In this document: piece by piece, positions 24,681 to 35,641 of the stretch | Position numbering within the stretch: the stretch's first letter is position 1 | How the letters are laid out: the number at the start of each line of letters is the position of its first letter | NCBI RefSeq assembly: GCF_000204055.1 | Contig: NW_006768839.1 | Span: 62,001-126,000 of the forward strand | DNA length: 64,000 nt | Source: Melampsora larici-populina 98AG31 | Lineage: Eukaryota; Basidiomycota; Pucciniomycetes; Pucciniales; Melampsoraceae | Direction: 5' to 3' | The notes under the pieces: generated by a model | Databases searched by the model: none | What the model was told of the DNA's origin: nothing | What the model saw: only the letters and a program-made list of their open reading frames with translations | Translations under genes and position numbers: made by a program

Positions 24681-25020
24681 ACCTTTTTCAATTTTTTTTG
24701 TCCTTCAGGTCAATCATTTTTCACTTGGGAAAAATACTACATTTTCCCAGTGTGAGCACTTGCAACTATTGGCTTTATGTCTTCCACCCGACTGTTATAC
24801 AACAGACCCTTCATGAGTGACAGTCGCACACCGTGGCAATCATTGAGTGGGAAGCCTGATTGAAGAGAGTCGCATCCGGGTCTTGTTTGCTATGTGTAGG
24901 CTTCCCAGCTTGTCTCAAGGTGACCTCTTGTTTCCCACAGTCCCCTGGGGCAGCAGCCCTCCACTTTTTGTGCGACTTGACACTACTAACTAGCCTAACT
25001 AAGTCCCTCGTGTTCACTTT

Positions 25021-25540
25021 TCCACAGATTTTGGTGTGTGAGCCTGTGGGGGTTTGACTAAGGTGTTTTTCATTTCAAAATATCAATATCTCTTTGTAAT
25101 ACCAAATGCATCCCTCCTTGGTTCATCCTAAATACACTCAGTTTTTCCAGATAGACATTCAGCCTCAGGAATAAGATCAAAACATCACTTGAAAAGATTG
25201 TGTCTTCTGTAAACTTCCAGTGTGGCTGCTGCAAGTTCTTGACAGGTCTAAAAGTTTAGGCAATAATCATGAATGTTTATACTCAAGCAACAAGATCAAA
25301 AGAGCATTTGGGAGTATTGCCCACACAACTAGTTACAAATGATGAATATTCTCAACAACATGAGCTTTGTGACCTTGGTAGCCATCTGGTGTTAGAGTAA
25401 GAGGGAGATACCAGCGGGAGGGAATCTAGGATGAGCCAAGGGATATGGCATTTCTTGGTTCCAAGGGAAGGTTGTAAGTGGGATTGAAAAATGCCTCAGC
25501 CAGACCTTTGGAGGCTCACACACCAAAATCTGTGGATGAG
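25021..25540. repeat. Inverted repeat pair
   Basis: CCACAGATTTTGGTGTGTGA followed by GCC at 25021-25043 recurs inverted at 25510-25537 (AGGCTCACACACC, then AAAATCTGTGG). The pair bounds about 520 bp that have no frame, so this is probably a MITE. A target duplication was not identified. Confidence 0.5.
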
Positions 25541-28500
25541 CTATAACCCTCTCTTGACAATCTATTTTGCCAAAAGGCACTTAGTTTGGTTAGTGGTAAT
25601 ACTGCTTGTCCTCTATTCTGCAAATTAGGTTACTCAAAAAAACTAGGTTTGAGGCACCTTTTTGGTAACCTAGTTTCACCATGTCATTTTTTTAGGGAAA
25701 ATGAACTGTAGCAAAATCTGTTTTTCCTCCGCACCAAGAAAAACTCAAATATATGTCTTTGACATTTTTCTAAAAAAAATTCCTCAAACCTATTTGTTTT
25801 GATAAACCAATAAGAAGCCATTGTGGACTTGCTTATTGCAACTCTTCAAAAAGAAGTTAGTGAGCTTGAAACCTACTTCAAGTTTCACAAGGACTACGAG
25901 TTTATAACACTGTCCATTAATGATCAAAGCTCCAAGCAACATCAACTCCCAATAACCTTGACGTCTTACAGCTGAATTCCATGTTTTATCTGGTGAAAGA
26001 CTTAGGTTTTGAGATTGTCTGAAGTTATTTTTTCAAAAGGTCACAGAGAGCAAATCCCAAATAGTGATGATGTAAATCACTTTGAGGGGACTGCACAGGA
26101 ATCTAGCTAAATAAAATAAAGGAAGGTAATTCAAGAAAAAAAAATGACCACTTGCCATGTGTTCTGGTCTAGCCCCACTGAAATTCCTTGCTGCCATTTT
26201 GAGTGTACACACAGTATGCCATTACACATCAAACTTCTTAACAAGAAATACCCATTGACTTGTGCAATTTCACTGCTCTTTATTTCCCATTTACACCATC
26301 CTTCATCATGATCCTTGTAGTGATGTATGCCTTCAATAATAGCTTCAGACAACCTTGAATTCATCCTCATCTGAGGAAAGTGTGGTATGTAAGTGGACAT
26401 TGTGTGGTATGCTCATGGAACGTGGCACAAAATTGTGTGAATGTGTTGTCATGATTGTATGAGTTGCTGTGGATGAGCATACTATGATGATGTGATTGTA
26501 AAGGATTGTAAGGTAAGCTACATACATGTACCTCACACCTGTGTGGCCCCTTGGAGTCGATGGCCTATTATACATAGAATACCTTTGTAATTTTGATATG
26601 AAACAAACATATAATTTTAAAGACAGAGATTATTTGGACACTTGCCCAGGTTTTTAAAAAAACAAAAAATTGACCAGGCCTTGAACCCCTCACAGTATGC
26701 ATATAATTTGCCTTTGAAACAACCACATACATACAGCTAGCTCTAGCAGCTTCTCTTGCCCTAACACTTCTGAAAGAAACTTGCCATCTTGAAAAATTTT
26801 CACAAAGGATCAAAAGTGGCCTCCTCATTTACTGATGAAACCATGACTGTTCAAGCTTATGACTTCAGAATGGAATCTGCCAAATTGTAAGGTGATTCAA
26901 ATGTTTATGTTTATGTAAACACTGTGATCACAATTGCTTTAAAATCATTCAATATCTGATCTTTACTTTTTGAACTCAATCTGATTGCCTTTGTAAAACA
27001 TTGTGATAGTATTTTGGGCAAATCTTGGGTTGTGTGCTTGTGTTCTAGGTGAGATCAAGGCAACTGTTTTGCAAGAGGGGTTAGTGACAAGTTGGTGACA
27101 GGAGTGTTATGTAATATGATAGGTTGGATGGAGTGGCCAGTTTAGATATGTTCTCCTTCAGTTTTTCTGTTTCTTCTTTGGGCATCTTTTCTAGTCTTCT
27201 GTTTTTCTCTGGTGTTCTTTGCCTTCCACAGGCTTTCTGACTGTTGAGTGTTGAAGTAGGTATGGTTGGATGTTGAAATTTCTAGTCTTCTGTTTCTCTC
27301 TGGTGTTCTTTTCATTCTGTTGGCTTTCTGACTTTTGTGGGCAATTTTTGAAGTGTTGTGACACCGGCTTAAGAACAGACATGAATCTTGAGATAAACTA
27401 GCTAACCTATGGCCAATGAGACAGCTTACAAGGCCTTTTGATATGTAACTCAATCATGTCTCTGATACATTTGATATGAAGAGGGGGGTAGGTTGTGGGT
27501 CTCCTGACTGGGTGGGTAGATAGTGAAATGTTCAACTGCTATATTTGAAAAGGTGAAGGCAAGATGAAGTTTTTAAAGATAAGGAGTAGATCTCTTACTC
27601 ATCTAAACTATTGGGGAGAATTATATGTTCATCCTGGTATCAAATTTGTCTGTGTATTGACTTTACTGTCTTGTTCAGTAAACATTTTTATGGACACAAA
27701 TTAGGCACCTATAAAATTCAAGCAAAAGGCTGGAATGTAAGCTAATGTGCTCATGGCTAGACAAAATCAACAAAATGAATGCCACTGCCACTGCCAATGT
27801 AGATTTTTGAAAAATAATTGAGGTAAATATGTTGGTGGGGTGTGAATCTGTGAGGGAAGTAAGACAGCCTACCTTTCAAAAGATAACATCTTTCCACAAA
27901 TGACAAGTAATTTGTTTTATGGGGAGAAAGAACTCCTCATGTAGGACAATAAACTCTCCAGCATTATAGTAAGTCCTTACAACTAAATCTGATTGATGTT
28001 GCCTTTGAAGACAATGCTCATCTTTGGCATACATCTCTTGCAGTACTCTTTTGTCTTTGATTCAGTATGTGTACATGATTTCCCTCAATGGGATATTCAC
28101 ATATGTCACATCTGTTCTCAGTAGCAATTAATTAAAAGTCATATTTAACCTGGTCAGTCTTGGAGGCATCTACATGAACTTTTGTTCCATCTCTACTCAA
28201 AGTTAGCATTTCATGATCAACACATCTTACCTTTTTTTGTTTTTATCATATCCTCTTGCTTTTTTATCTGCCTGTTGTAAATAATTGTTTCTTCATTACC
28301 CAATCAATATTTCCATTATTGCAATAGTGCATATGGAGTTTGATTCTCATTTGTATATAGTGCCATGCTATTATTAAGATTCCTGTTTCTTTTTGAAATT
28401 TATCAATTCAAGTATTCCATGATCAAACTAAAAAATTGTGACCAAAACTGTTATGTTAAGAATACATTAGCCATGCCAATTCTTGCGCACTTGCTTGAAG

Positions 28501-29049
28501 GTTATTTGGATTCACCAGATTCTGCTCTAATCAAATACATAATCCACCTATCTGAACTTCTTCTGTTTCAATTTGCCCAACATACAATTGAAATTAACCC
28601 CTGAGCATTAGAACCAATATCAAACTATTGCATGTGCACTTCTTTTGTCCCTATATAGGCAAAATTGTTGTTTTCATATTGTATTTGCTTGAGGCACTGC
28701 CAATTTCTTGTGAGATATTTTTATCAGTATCTCAATCAATTGACTGAAGTATGTTGCCAAGTGGACAGAATGCTACCACATGGTTGGTCTAGGAGTCAAG
28801 GTGTGGTTGAAGGCAACTTGTTCCTCAAAGGCTTCAAGTCTGTCACTCTTCTCATAGTGTCTTGTCTTCCGTGCACTGTAAAATTACGGAATTCCTACTT
28901 ATGTTTTGCCATAAATGTGCTCTCAGGTAGGGCTTTCTCAGAGTTTTTCAAACTTTGAAGAACCATAAGCAGCATCTTACCATAGGCACAGTTAATGGCG
29001 AGATACCTATAAGTCTGAGAGGAACTCTAGTAAGTTACTAGAAGAGATT

Positions 29050-29293
29050 ACTATCTCTGTGACCAATGACAAGCAAGAACAAACCTGAGAGGAACTCTAG
29101 TAGAGACCAGGCGCAGATTCCCGGTTGTTGTCGTCACTAACGTACCGTTAGGGGGCTTGTTTTGATCGGGTTTTTGAGCCATCTTCTCAGAAGTGGCTGA
29201 TAATCCACTTTCAGACATCGTTTGGGAAAGATAAATGAGTTTTGATTGTCGAGCCTCACATAGGTTCAGTGAGGCTTGTGATAAAGCAGACAT
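29050..29293 (-). mobile_element. Retroelement gag-like 5' fragment
   Basis: From ATG 29291-29293 the minus strand encodes MSALSQASLNLCEARQSKLI... and then a segment ending in RFVLACHWSQR. The bases encoding that last part (CTATCTCTGTGACC(A/G)ATG plus AC(A/G)AGCAAGAACAAACCTG) recur near 35385-35422. I take it as a fragment of a dispersed, probably LTR-type, element. Neither LTR nor primer-binding site could be confirmed. Confidence 0.35.
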
Positions 29294-30765
29294 ATACTAT
29301 GGGTCTTTGATGTAACTCACTGCCTTAATCCAGTTGCAATTGGATGGTTTTCTACGCTAACCTTTACGTTTCGGCACTTTTGAGACTGATTTAATCTGTG
29401 CATCTTTCCCTTGAGGATGATTTGCACAGGTTTGGTAAGGTGAGATCAAAGATATAATTTATGGGTTTTCAAGTACATCCATTACTGGAGGCAAGAGGAT
29501 TTCTGTGAAAGGTGTGCTTATGGAATATAAGGATACCTACAAGGATCGTTCATCCTTTCTTCCTTCCTCAGTCATAATTATGTGGGTATCAAGCTATAGC
29601 GATCCATAATCTGAAGTATTTGCTTAGGGTACGTTTGGTTGCGATTACAAATTGTAAACTCCGTTTGACCCCAGGTACATCGCCCCGGGGCAAATGAGTT
29701 TATTGTTCAAATTGATTTTTCATCAAATAAACTCCGTTTAGGGTACATTGAAGAAAATCACGTTTGGTTGAAAATCCCAACCAGACGTATCTATATGTAG
29801 TCAACTCTCTTTGAAGGTTTCTCAGCTCAGCTCAGCTCACTTCACATTCTACCACTTCGCATCTACCCATATGGATATCCTCTGGGGATTTCCGATACAA
29901 GCAATGATCATATGATACGACCTTTGTCCCCATCCAACAATCTTTTGCCCAAACACACTCGCGATAACAGAAACATGTCCCACCCAATTCAACACTCTCC
30001 ACCACTTCCTATTTATCTCATCTTTCAAGAGTGATTTGTTTTGAGATTTTTTGAAGTTCAACAATTGATGGAGATTGATAGAATGAAGTTGAATGATTGG
30101 TTGGTTTTGAAAAATTGATTTAAACTTGACCGATTTATAGAAATTGCAAAATTGACTGGAAATTGAACGATCGATAACTCGTTCCTTCAATCAAAATTGG
30201 TTTTCAAGATTTCATTTGTACAATCACAATAGATATAACTTTTTACACAGAAAGCAAAGAGTAGAAGCAAAGATTGGCTTGTGAGTCTTGAGTATGATGG
30301 TGTAGTGTTGAAGATGTTGATTGAGTCAAAGAACCAGCATCTTATGAAGTGAATACATATTGGATCGATTGAGGAGGGTTGAAGTCTTTCGAGATGAGAT
30401 TGTGTCAAGTACAAAAGGGAGTTTATTGCACGGATAAACTCCCTTTTGGCGTTTATCCAAAGTCCCGTTTTAAACTCCTTTTGGGACGGGGAAGGAGTTT
30501 ATTTCTGGGTACCATAAGTGGTCCCAAACGTCTTTTTTTAACAGCGATTATTTTGCAAAATAATCGCTATTAAGGGGGCTCAAGTCAAAGTTTTTACGGC
30601 CCTTTCGTAAAAAATTGGGGAAAGTTTTTTACGTTACGGTACCGTAAAAACTTTTCCCAATTCGTAAAAAAGGGCCGTAAAAATCTCTTTACCGCTTCTC
30701 AAATCTCAGTCATAAAACCAATTTTCTTCCGATCTTTTTGTTTTGTTCACATTGGACACTTCACC

Positions 30766-32153
30766 ATGGTTCGGGTTTCACAGCATCAACAAACAATCGA
30801 AGAAATTACCCACCTCTACCAAACTACAAAATTCCTAGCCGATGAAGCCCTTATGCAAGAACTCTTCCTGGGAGCTCCAATCATACCATCGATGGGTATG
30901 ATCTTATACAAAGATGATCAAGAATCAGCCGAGCTATTCAATATCTTATTCAATGAACGAGACGAGCTGAAGACTCTACTTCAAGTACTTCATGACTTAC
31001 GCTATCATGAAGCACGCCATCGCATTCCTTATGATACTCCCTTCAACATCAACGATCTGCTTCGCTCACGTCGGACTGAGTTTCGGCAAGCTATGAGAAC
31101 TACCCGAGGTGGCTTTGATACGCTGCTTGAAAAGATATCAACCCATCCTATCTTCATATCACCCACCAATAATCCTCAACCACCAATCAATAAACAACTA
31201 GCCATCACCTTGGAACGCTTAGGAAGTTGTGGGAATGGAGCTTCCATTGGACGCTTTGCTCGAAATTTCAAGTCATCGATTGGCGGTATCATCAATTGTA
31301 CTCGTAGATGCCTGTTGGCCATCAAAGAAAAATGTGCTCATTACCTCCAATGGCCCGGTCCCGAACGACGCCAGGAAATCTCCCAAGTCATGGCACTTGA
31401 AGGTTTCCCTGGATGTGTTGGATTCATTGATGGAACAACCTTCCCTATGTATCGAAGACCTGGTTACAACGGTGAAACATTTTTTGATCGAAAGAAACGA
31501 TACTCGATCAACTGTCAGGTTGTTTGTGATTGTGACCGTCAAATCACAGCTTTTTACACGGGGTGGCCTGGCTCATGTCATGACAATTGCATGTACTCAC
31601 TTATGAGCCTTTACAAGAATCCCAATCAATGGTTGAGCACAGGTAAGAACTTGATTTACACATCTTCACTTTGTCTTTTATTTCCTTTCACAGTACTGAC
31701 AATTGATTCATTTTAGATCAATACATTTTAGCTGACTCCGCGTACCAAATCAGCAATACACTTGTTTCAACTTACAAAGGCAATGCAGCAGATGTCCCAC
31801 GAAACTCTGAATTCAACCTCTACGCAGCACAGGCTCGGGTGAGAAACGAGCACTCCATTGGAATCTTGAAAGGTCGGTTTGCATCATTGCAAGACATGCG
31901 ATTGCAATTGAATGTAAAAGAAGATATGGAGTTCTTTCTCGACTGGATTCATGTCTGTATCTTACTTCATAACATGTTAGCTCAATTAGGGGATGCTTGG
32001 GAAGAAGAGTATCAAGATGACACCAAAGAACAAATTGATGAGATGGCAGTGATGCGTTTAGATGTTGATATAGGGGCAGAAAATAGTGATGCTGGTAATC
32101 TAAGAAGAGAACTTGTGCGTGATTATGCTGTAGCTTTTAATGATAGTGAATGA
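30766..32153 (+). CDS. PIF/Harbinger DDE transposase (HARBI1-like)
   Basis: Two exons, 30766-31642 and 31717-32153, encode 437 residues. The DDE_Tnp_4 core is complete: first Asp in GFIDGTTFP (about 222), second in GWPGSCHDNCMY (about 272), LADSAY just after the intron (about 299) and the Glu in VRNEHSIGILKGRF (about 336). The N-terminal 150 residues form the helical region that normally contacts the partner protein or DNA. In this superfamily the transposase needs a Myb/SANT-like partner for nuclear entry and end recognition; a candidate is encoded 670 bp downstream on the opposite strand. No frameshift or stop was seen. Confidence 0.9.
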
Positions 32154-32825
32154 ATTATAGTGTTTTATTTTCAAATACTGGTGTATCTGATCAACACAGA
32201 AAAATTATAGTGTACATCTTATTGTTTCTGTTTGACTCAACAAACTCCACTTAAGCTTTGTATACTTTTTTGTTATGTTTGGACTCGCATCTTTTAATAA
32301 TCATTGTGTCATTTATTGATTACTTTTTGTCAATATCAAAAACTAACAAAAAGAAATACATAGTATGATTACCTCCAAACCAACTAAGAAATGTTCATTT
32401 GCATAGAAAAAATTACAAATCGTTTTTGAATCAAATCTACAAGTCTCTAGCTTTGAAGACATACAAAAGAAATCAGACTGTCATACAATACATTTTGCTT
32501 GGTTGAGTAACAAATACTGCTGAATTAAAATTTGCTTGCTCATTTTTGAACGAGGCTTTTTCTTTGTGGTGAAATCTCGAATTTCTAATTTACATAATAA
32601 TTTTGTTCTGCTATAATTGAGGGACCGGATTTTAGGATAAGAGTAAAGCCTGATGATGATCACAAAAGAGATGTGATTGTCAGACAAATGTGCATCAAAG
32701 TCAAATCTGTAGAATAAGAACTTACTTTGGCTGATCTATCAAGTGGTAGGAAACATCAATTCAATGTATGCCTTAGTATCTTCAATTGACATCCCATCTT
32801 TACAACACTCCTTTACTGCCTCTCG
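32154..32825. other. Spacer between the two Harbinger genes
   Basis: This gap of about 670 bp lies between the convergent genes. It is AT-rich with only short frames, and probably holds both 3' untranslated regions. Confidence 0.5.
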
Positions 32826-34484
32826 TCATTCTCTTCTTTCGTCTTCAGCTGATTTAGCTGAAGCAAGCTTCAAATCACGATCACATTGAGCTTCAGCAAC
32901 CCGAGCTTCGCGTTCCAAGTCATCTTGCTTCATCTGAGCCATCCGGGCGGTTTCCAAGTCAAATTTCTCTCTTTCCCAAACGATTTTCTGTTTTTCTTTA
33001 AGTTCTTCTTTTTCTTCTTTTTCTTTCATCTTTTCATTATAAAATTGCATTGTCAATGTTTGAGCCTGCATCATTGCATTCGCCACTGGCTTCTTACGTC
33101 GAACATCATCTTCATTCATGGGTGGCAAGGGTTTTAATGGTTGATCTGCAACAGCCTTTGAAGCCTTTGAAGCCTTTGAAGCCTTTTCAGTTTTTCGGGT
33201 TTTCGGTTTTGGAGTGGATCGAGACTGTAGGTCAGGTTCTTCTTCGATTTCTTCCTCTGAAAGATCAATCGGGGATTGTAATTTGGCCTTACGCTTGATG
33301 CTTTGGCGAGGAGGTAGAGCTTGTTGATCAGGCTGTATGTAAATTGGCTCCTTGATCTCATTTGAAAAGTCAGGTGAATTGGCGTGTAAGAAGTCTTGAA
33401 GGTTATCGGGGTGTTGTTGAGTTTCATCGTCTTCAACATCAAATTCCTTCAAAGAGGGTACAGGCGATTTGATCTCATCTTCAACATCTTCGAGCTCTTC
33501 AATACGTGCTGCCTTTCTCAAGATTTCAGTTGATGACAATATGTTTTCATCTTCATGTTCAGATGATTCCTCAGAGTCCTCATCATCCAAGCCCGCGTCT
33601 AAATCCATGCTATTGCGGATTGCACCCGGAGCCACGTTCACCTTTTCACCAAATATTTCGTTCAATCTAAAGAACATTGGACACTGACTTTCTTGTTTTA
33701 TTTCAATTGTAACATAACCATCAAGTAAGTCCTTCTTAGTTAAACCCTCACCAGTGTTCCTGTCCCAGTAATTTCGAGTTTCAATGTATTTAGTTTTGAT
33801 TGTACCCCACCGTTTGCCAAGTGCACTACCATCAAGTGATAGCTTGTTTGAAGAATGTCTACCGTTTGCTCGAATTCGATCATTATGTGAGCTATTGACT
33901 AGAGTAGCAAAGATATTCCAGTGTGCCTTGCGACTTAAACCTCCCACTTTTGTTTTTGACCCAGCACCCATGAGATTTCTTTGATTAGACTCGTTTGAGA
34001 TACGGTCAAGTACAAACTCGAGATCTTCTCGATCAAATCTTGCGCTATAGTTTGACGGGGTTGGCTGTGATAGACTTAGGTCAACCGCATTGGTTTGTTT
34101 CTTCGGAATCGTGCTAGGTTTTGGAGTAGGTCGACTAGTACTGGCCAAGACAACAGTAGTTTGTTTCTTCGGAATCGTGCTAGGTTTTGGAGTAGGTCGA
34201 CTAGTACTGGCCAAGACAGTAGTTTGTCTCTTCGGAATCGTGCTAGGTTTCGGAGTAGGTTGACTGGTACTACTTGGATCTGCAGTTGCTTGTTCATTCT
34301 CATTTGCGACAATTTCTTTCATGATCTGTTTAGTTTTTCGAATATGATATTGGGTTATAGGTGTTCCAGGGGCGAGGTGAAGTAGCTCAGTACATTGCTG
34401 GTTGATCTCGGCTAGGCTGTGTCGAACCATCTTTGGTTGATTTTCTGAGACAAGTATAAAACAGATGGCTCGTGAAGTGGTCAA
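32826..34484 (-). CDS. Myb/SANT-like partner protein of the Harbinger element
   Basis: A single open frame of 552 residues starts at 34484; the Met at 34430 (MVRHSLAEIN) is an equally good start. Residues about 75-145 are three near-identical copies of a unit ending TSRPTPKPSTIPKKQ. A helical Myb/trihelix-type domain follows (about 155-290: FDREDLEFVLDRISNE, KAHWNIFATLVNSS, LGKRWGTIKTKY). Then come an acidic stretch, a basic segment (KPKTRKTEKASKASKASKA) and a charged C-terminal coiled coil (EKEEKEELKEKQKIVWER). Such proteins bring the transposase into the nucleus and bind the element ends. The assignment rests on context plus the domain pattern. Confidence 0.75.
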   Translation of the reverse strand: MTTSRAICFILVSENQPKMVRHSLAEINQQCTELLHLAPGTPITQYHIRKTKQIMKEIVANENEQATADPSSTSQPTPKPSTIPKRQTTVLASTSRPTPKPSTIPKKQTTVVLASTSRPTPKPSTIPKKQTNAVDLSLSQPTPSNYSARFDREDLEFVLDRISNESNQRNLMGAGSKTKVGGLSRKAHWNIFATLVNSSHNDRIRANGRHSSNKLSLDGSALGKRWGTIKTKYIETRNYWDRNTGEGLTKKDLLDGYVTIEIKQESQCPMFFRLNEIFGEKVNVAPGAIRNSMDLDAGLDDEDSEESSEHEDENILSSTEILRKAARIEELEDVEDEIKSPVPSLKEFDVEDDETQQHPDNLQDFLHANSPDFSNEIKEPIYIQPDQQALPPRQSIKRKAKLQSPIDLSEEEIEEEPDLQSRSTPKPKTRKTEKASKASKASKAVADQPLKPLPPMNEDDVRRKKPVANAMMQAQTLTMQFYNEKMKEKEEKEELKEKQKIVWEREKFDLETARMAQMKQDDLEREARVAEAQCDRDLKLASAKSAEDERRE

Positions 34485-34846
34485 GAGGGAAGGTGGTCAA
34501 GGAAGATGATGGTCAAGAGACCCATCTTATCTCATTTCAACTCTGGGTACCCGAAGGACCAGCTCGGATCTCCTTCTGAGCGTAAATTTACGCAAATTTA
34601 CGGCTTAAAATAATTTGGGACGTCGTATAACGTTTCCCAAATTCATAAAATTTTGCGTAAATTTTATGAATTTGGGAAATGTTTTTTACGACAGAAGTTG
34701 TAAAAAAATTTGACTTGAGCCCCCCTATTATTCAAAATAATCGCCGAAAATAATCGCTACCAAACATACCCTTAATTAAATCTTGTGCGTTGACTATCAG
34801 AGATGTCGATGAATAGGGATTGGGATGAGTTTGAGCAAAGATATTA

Positions 34847-35123
34847 GGGGGGCTCAAGTCAAAAATTTTCACAACTTTTATGGTAAAAAACTTTTCCCAA
34901 TTTCATAAAATTTACGCAAAATTTTATGAAATTGGGAAATGTTATACAACATCCCAAATTTTTTTCCGGAGCAAATTTGCGTCAATTTACTGCTCAGAAG
35001 CAGATCCGAAAGAATTTTTTGGTCCTTTTTTATGAATTGGGAAAAGTTTTTACAGCACGGTACCGTAAAAAACTTTCCCCGATTTTTTAAGAAAAGGCGG
35101 CAAATATTTTGACTTGAGCCCCC
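34847..35123. mobile_element. 277-bp MITE derived from the adjacent autonomous Harbinger element
   Basis: The termini GGGGGGCTCAAGTC and GACTTGAGCCCCC are flanked by TTA (34844-34846 and 35124-35126). The first half matches the right subterminal region of the autonomous element in reverse (TAAAATTTACGCAAAATTTT, CAGAAG(G/C)AGATCCG). The second half matches its left subterminal region (GGGGAAAGTTTTTTACG, AAAACTTTTCCCAATTC). It is therefore an inverted, internally deleted copy. Confidence 0.8.
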
Positions 35124-35365
35124 TTATTACCACTTAACATGCCACAAGCTCTACAAGCTCAGCATTCACGGTTATATCCATTGTAACATTGCAAACATCG
35201 AGCATGGTTTTAGATAGGGAACCCAGTGACATCCTGTCGCATTTCACTCGCGCTCTGCAGGGAGGTTTTGCTGATCCTCGCCGATCACAACGTCAAAATC
35301 TACTTTTGAAGTGGAAAAGTTAGTGACAACGCACGAGTTTTGGCCCAAAGTGCGCCTGGTCTCTA

Positions 35366-35425
35366 GTAAGTCACTAGAAGAGATTACTATCTCTGTGACC
35401 GATGACGAGCAAGAACAAACCTGCT
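35366..35425. repeat. Copy of a dispersed retroelement-like motif
   Basis: CTAGAAGAGATTACTATCTC followed by TGTGACC is shared with 29036-29066 in the same orientation, with (G/A)ATGAC(G/A)AGCAAGAACA following in both. It is part of the same repeat as the gag-like fragment. Confidence 0.5.
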
Positions 35426-35641
35426 CGAAGTGATGAGTAGAAATCGGTAAGGAAAAAGGGAAAGTACAATGAGTAAGAATAGGACCTCTTTATATACCAA
35501 ACACATCACGTACAAGGACACAGCATTCACAGCATATGATGTCAGTATGATATCATCATATATGAGACGAGATAACAATCATAAGAGACGAATAGATAAC
35601 TATGAAAAAGGATTTAAATATAAGATAAGATAACCCAAAGT

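Larger units (their letters stand above)
24334..29049. other. 4.7 kb without a recognisable gene
   Basis: Beyond the repeats listed separately, I see only short frames with no family motifs. 27190-27380 carries a duplicated segment of about 95 bp (TCTTCTGTTT(C/T)TCTCTGGTGTTCTT occurs at about 27196 and 27290). The base composition is uniformly AT-rich, as expected for decayed transposon DNA. Confidence 0.5.
30573..34727. mobile_element. Autonomous PIF/Harbinger element with two genes
   Basis: Termini AGGGGGCTCAAGTCAAA (30573) and TTTGACTTGAGCCCCCCT (ends 34726) are inverted repeats. ATTA occurs on both outer sides (30569-30572 and 34727-34730), consistent with a TTA-type target. Between them lie a DDE transposase gene (plus strand) and a Myb/SANT-like gene (minus strand), arranged tail to tail. 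That is the two-gene content expected of an autonomous PIF/Harbinger element. Both frames appear open, so recent activity is plausible. Confidence 0.8.
29627..34771. mobile_element. Outer PIF/Harbinger-type MITE, split by an autonomous element
   Basis: The left terminus GGGTACGTTTGGTTGCGATT and right terminus AATCGCTACCAAACATACCC are inverted repeats flanked by TTA at 29624-29626 and 34772-34774. Without the inner insertion (about 30573-34727) the element is close to 1 kb: 29627-30572 plus the last 44 bases. Its own interior has no gene, only palindromic segments such as GCGATTATTTTGCAAAATAA followed by TCGC. Confidence 0.75.
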
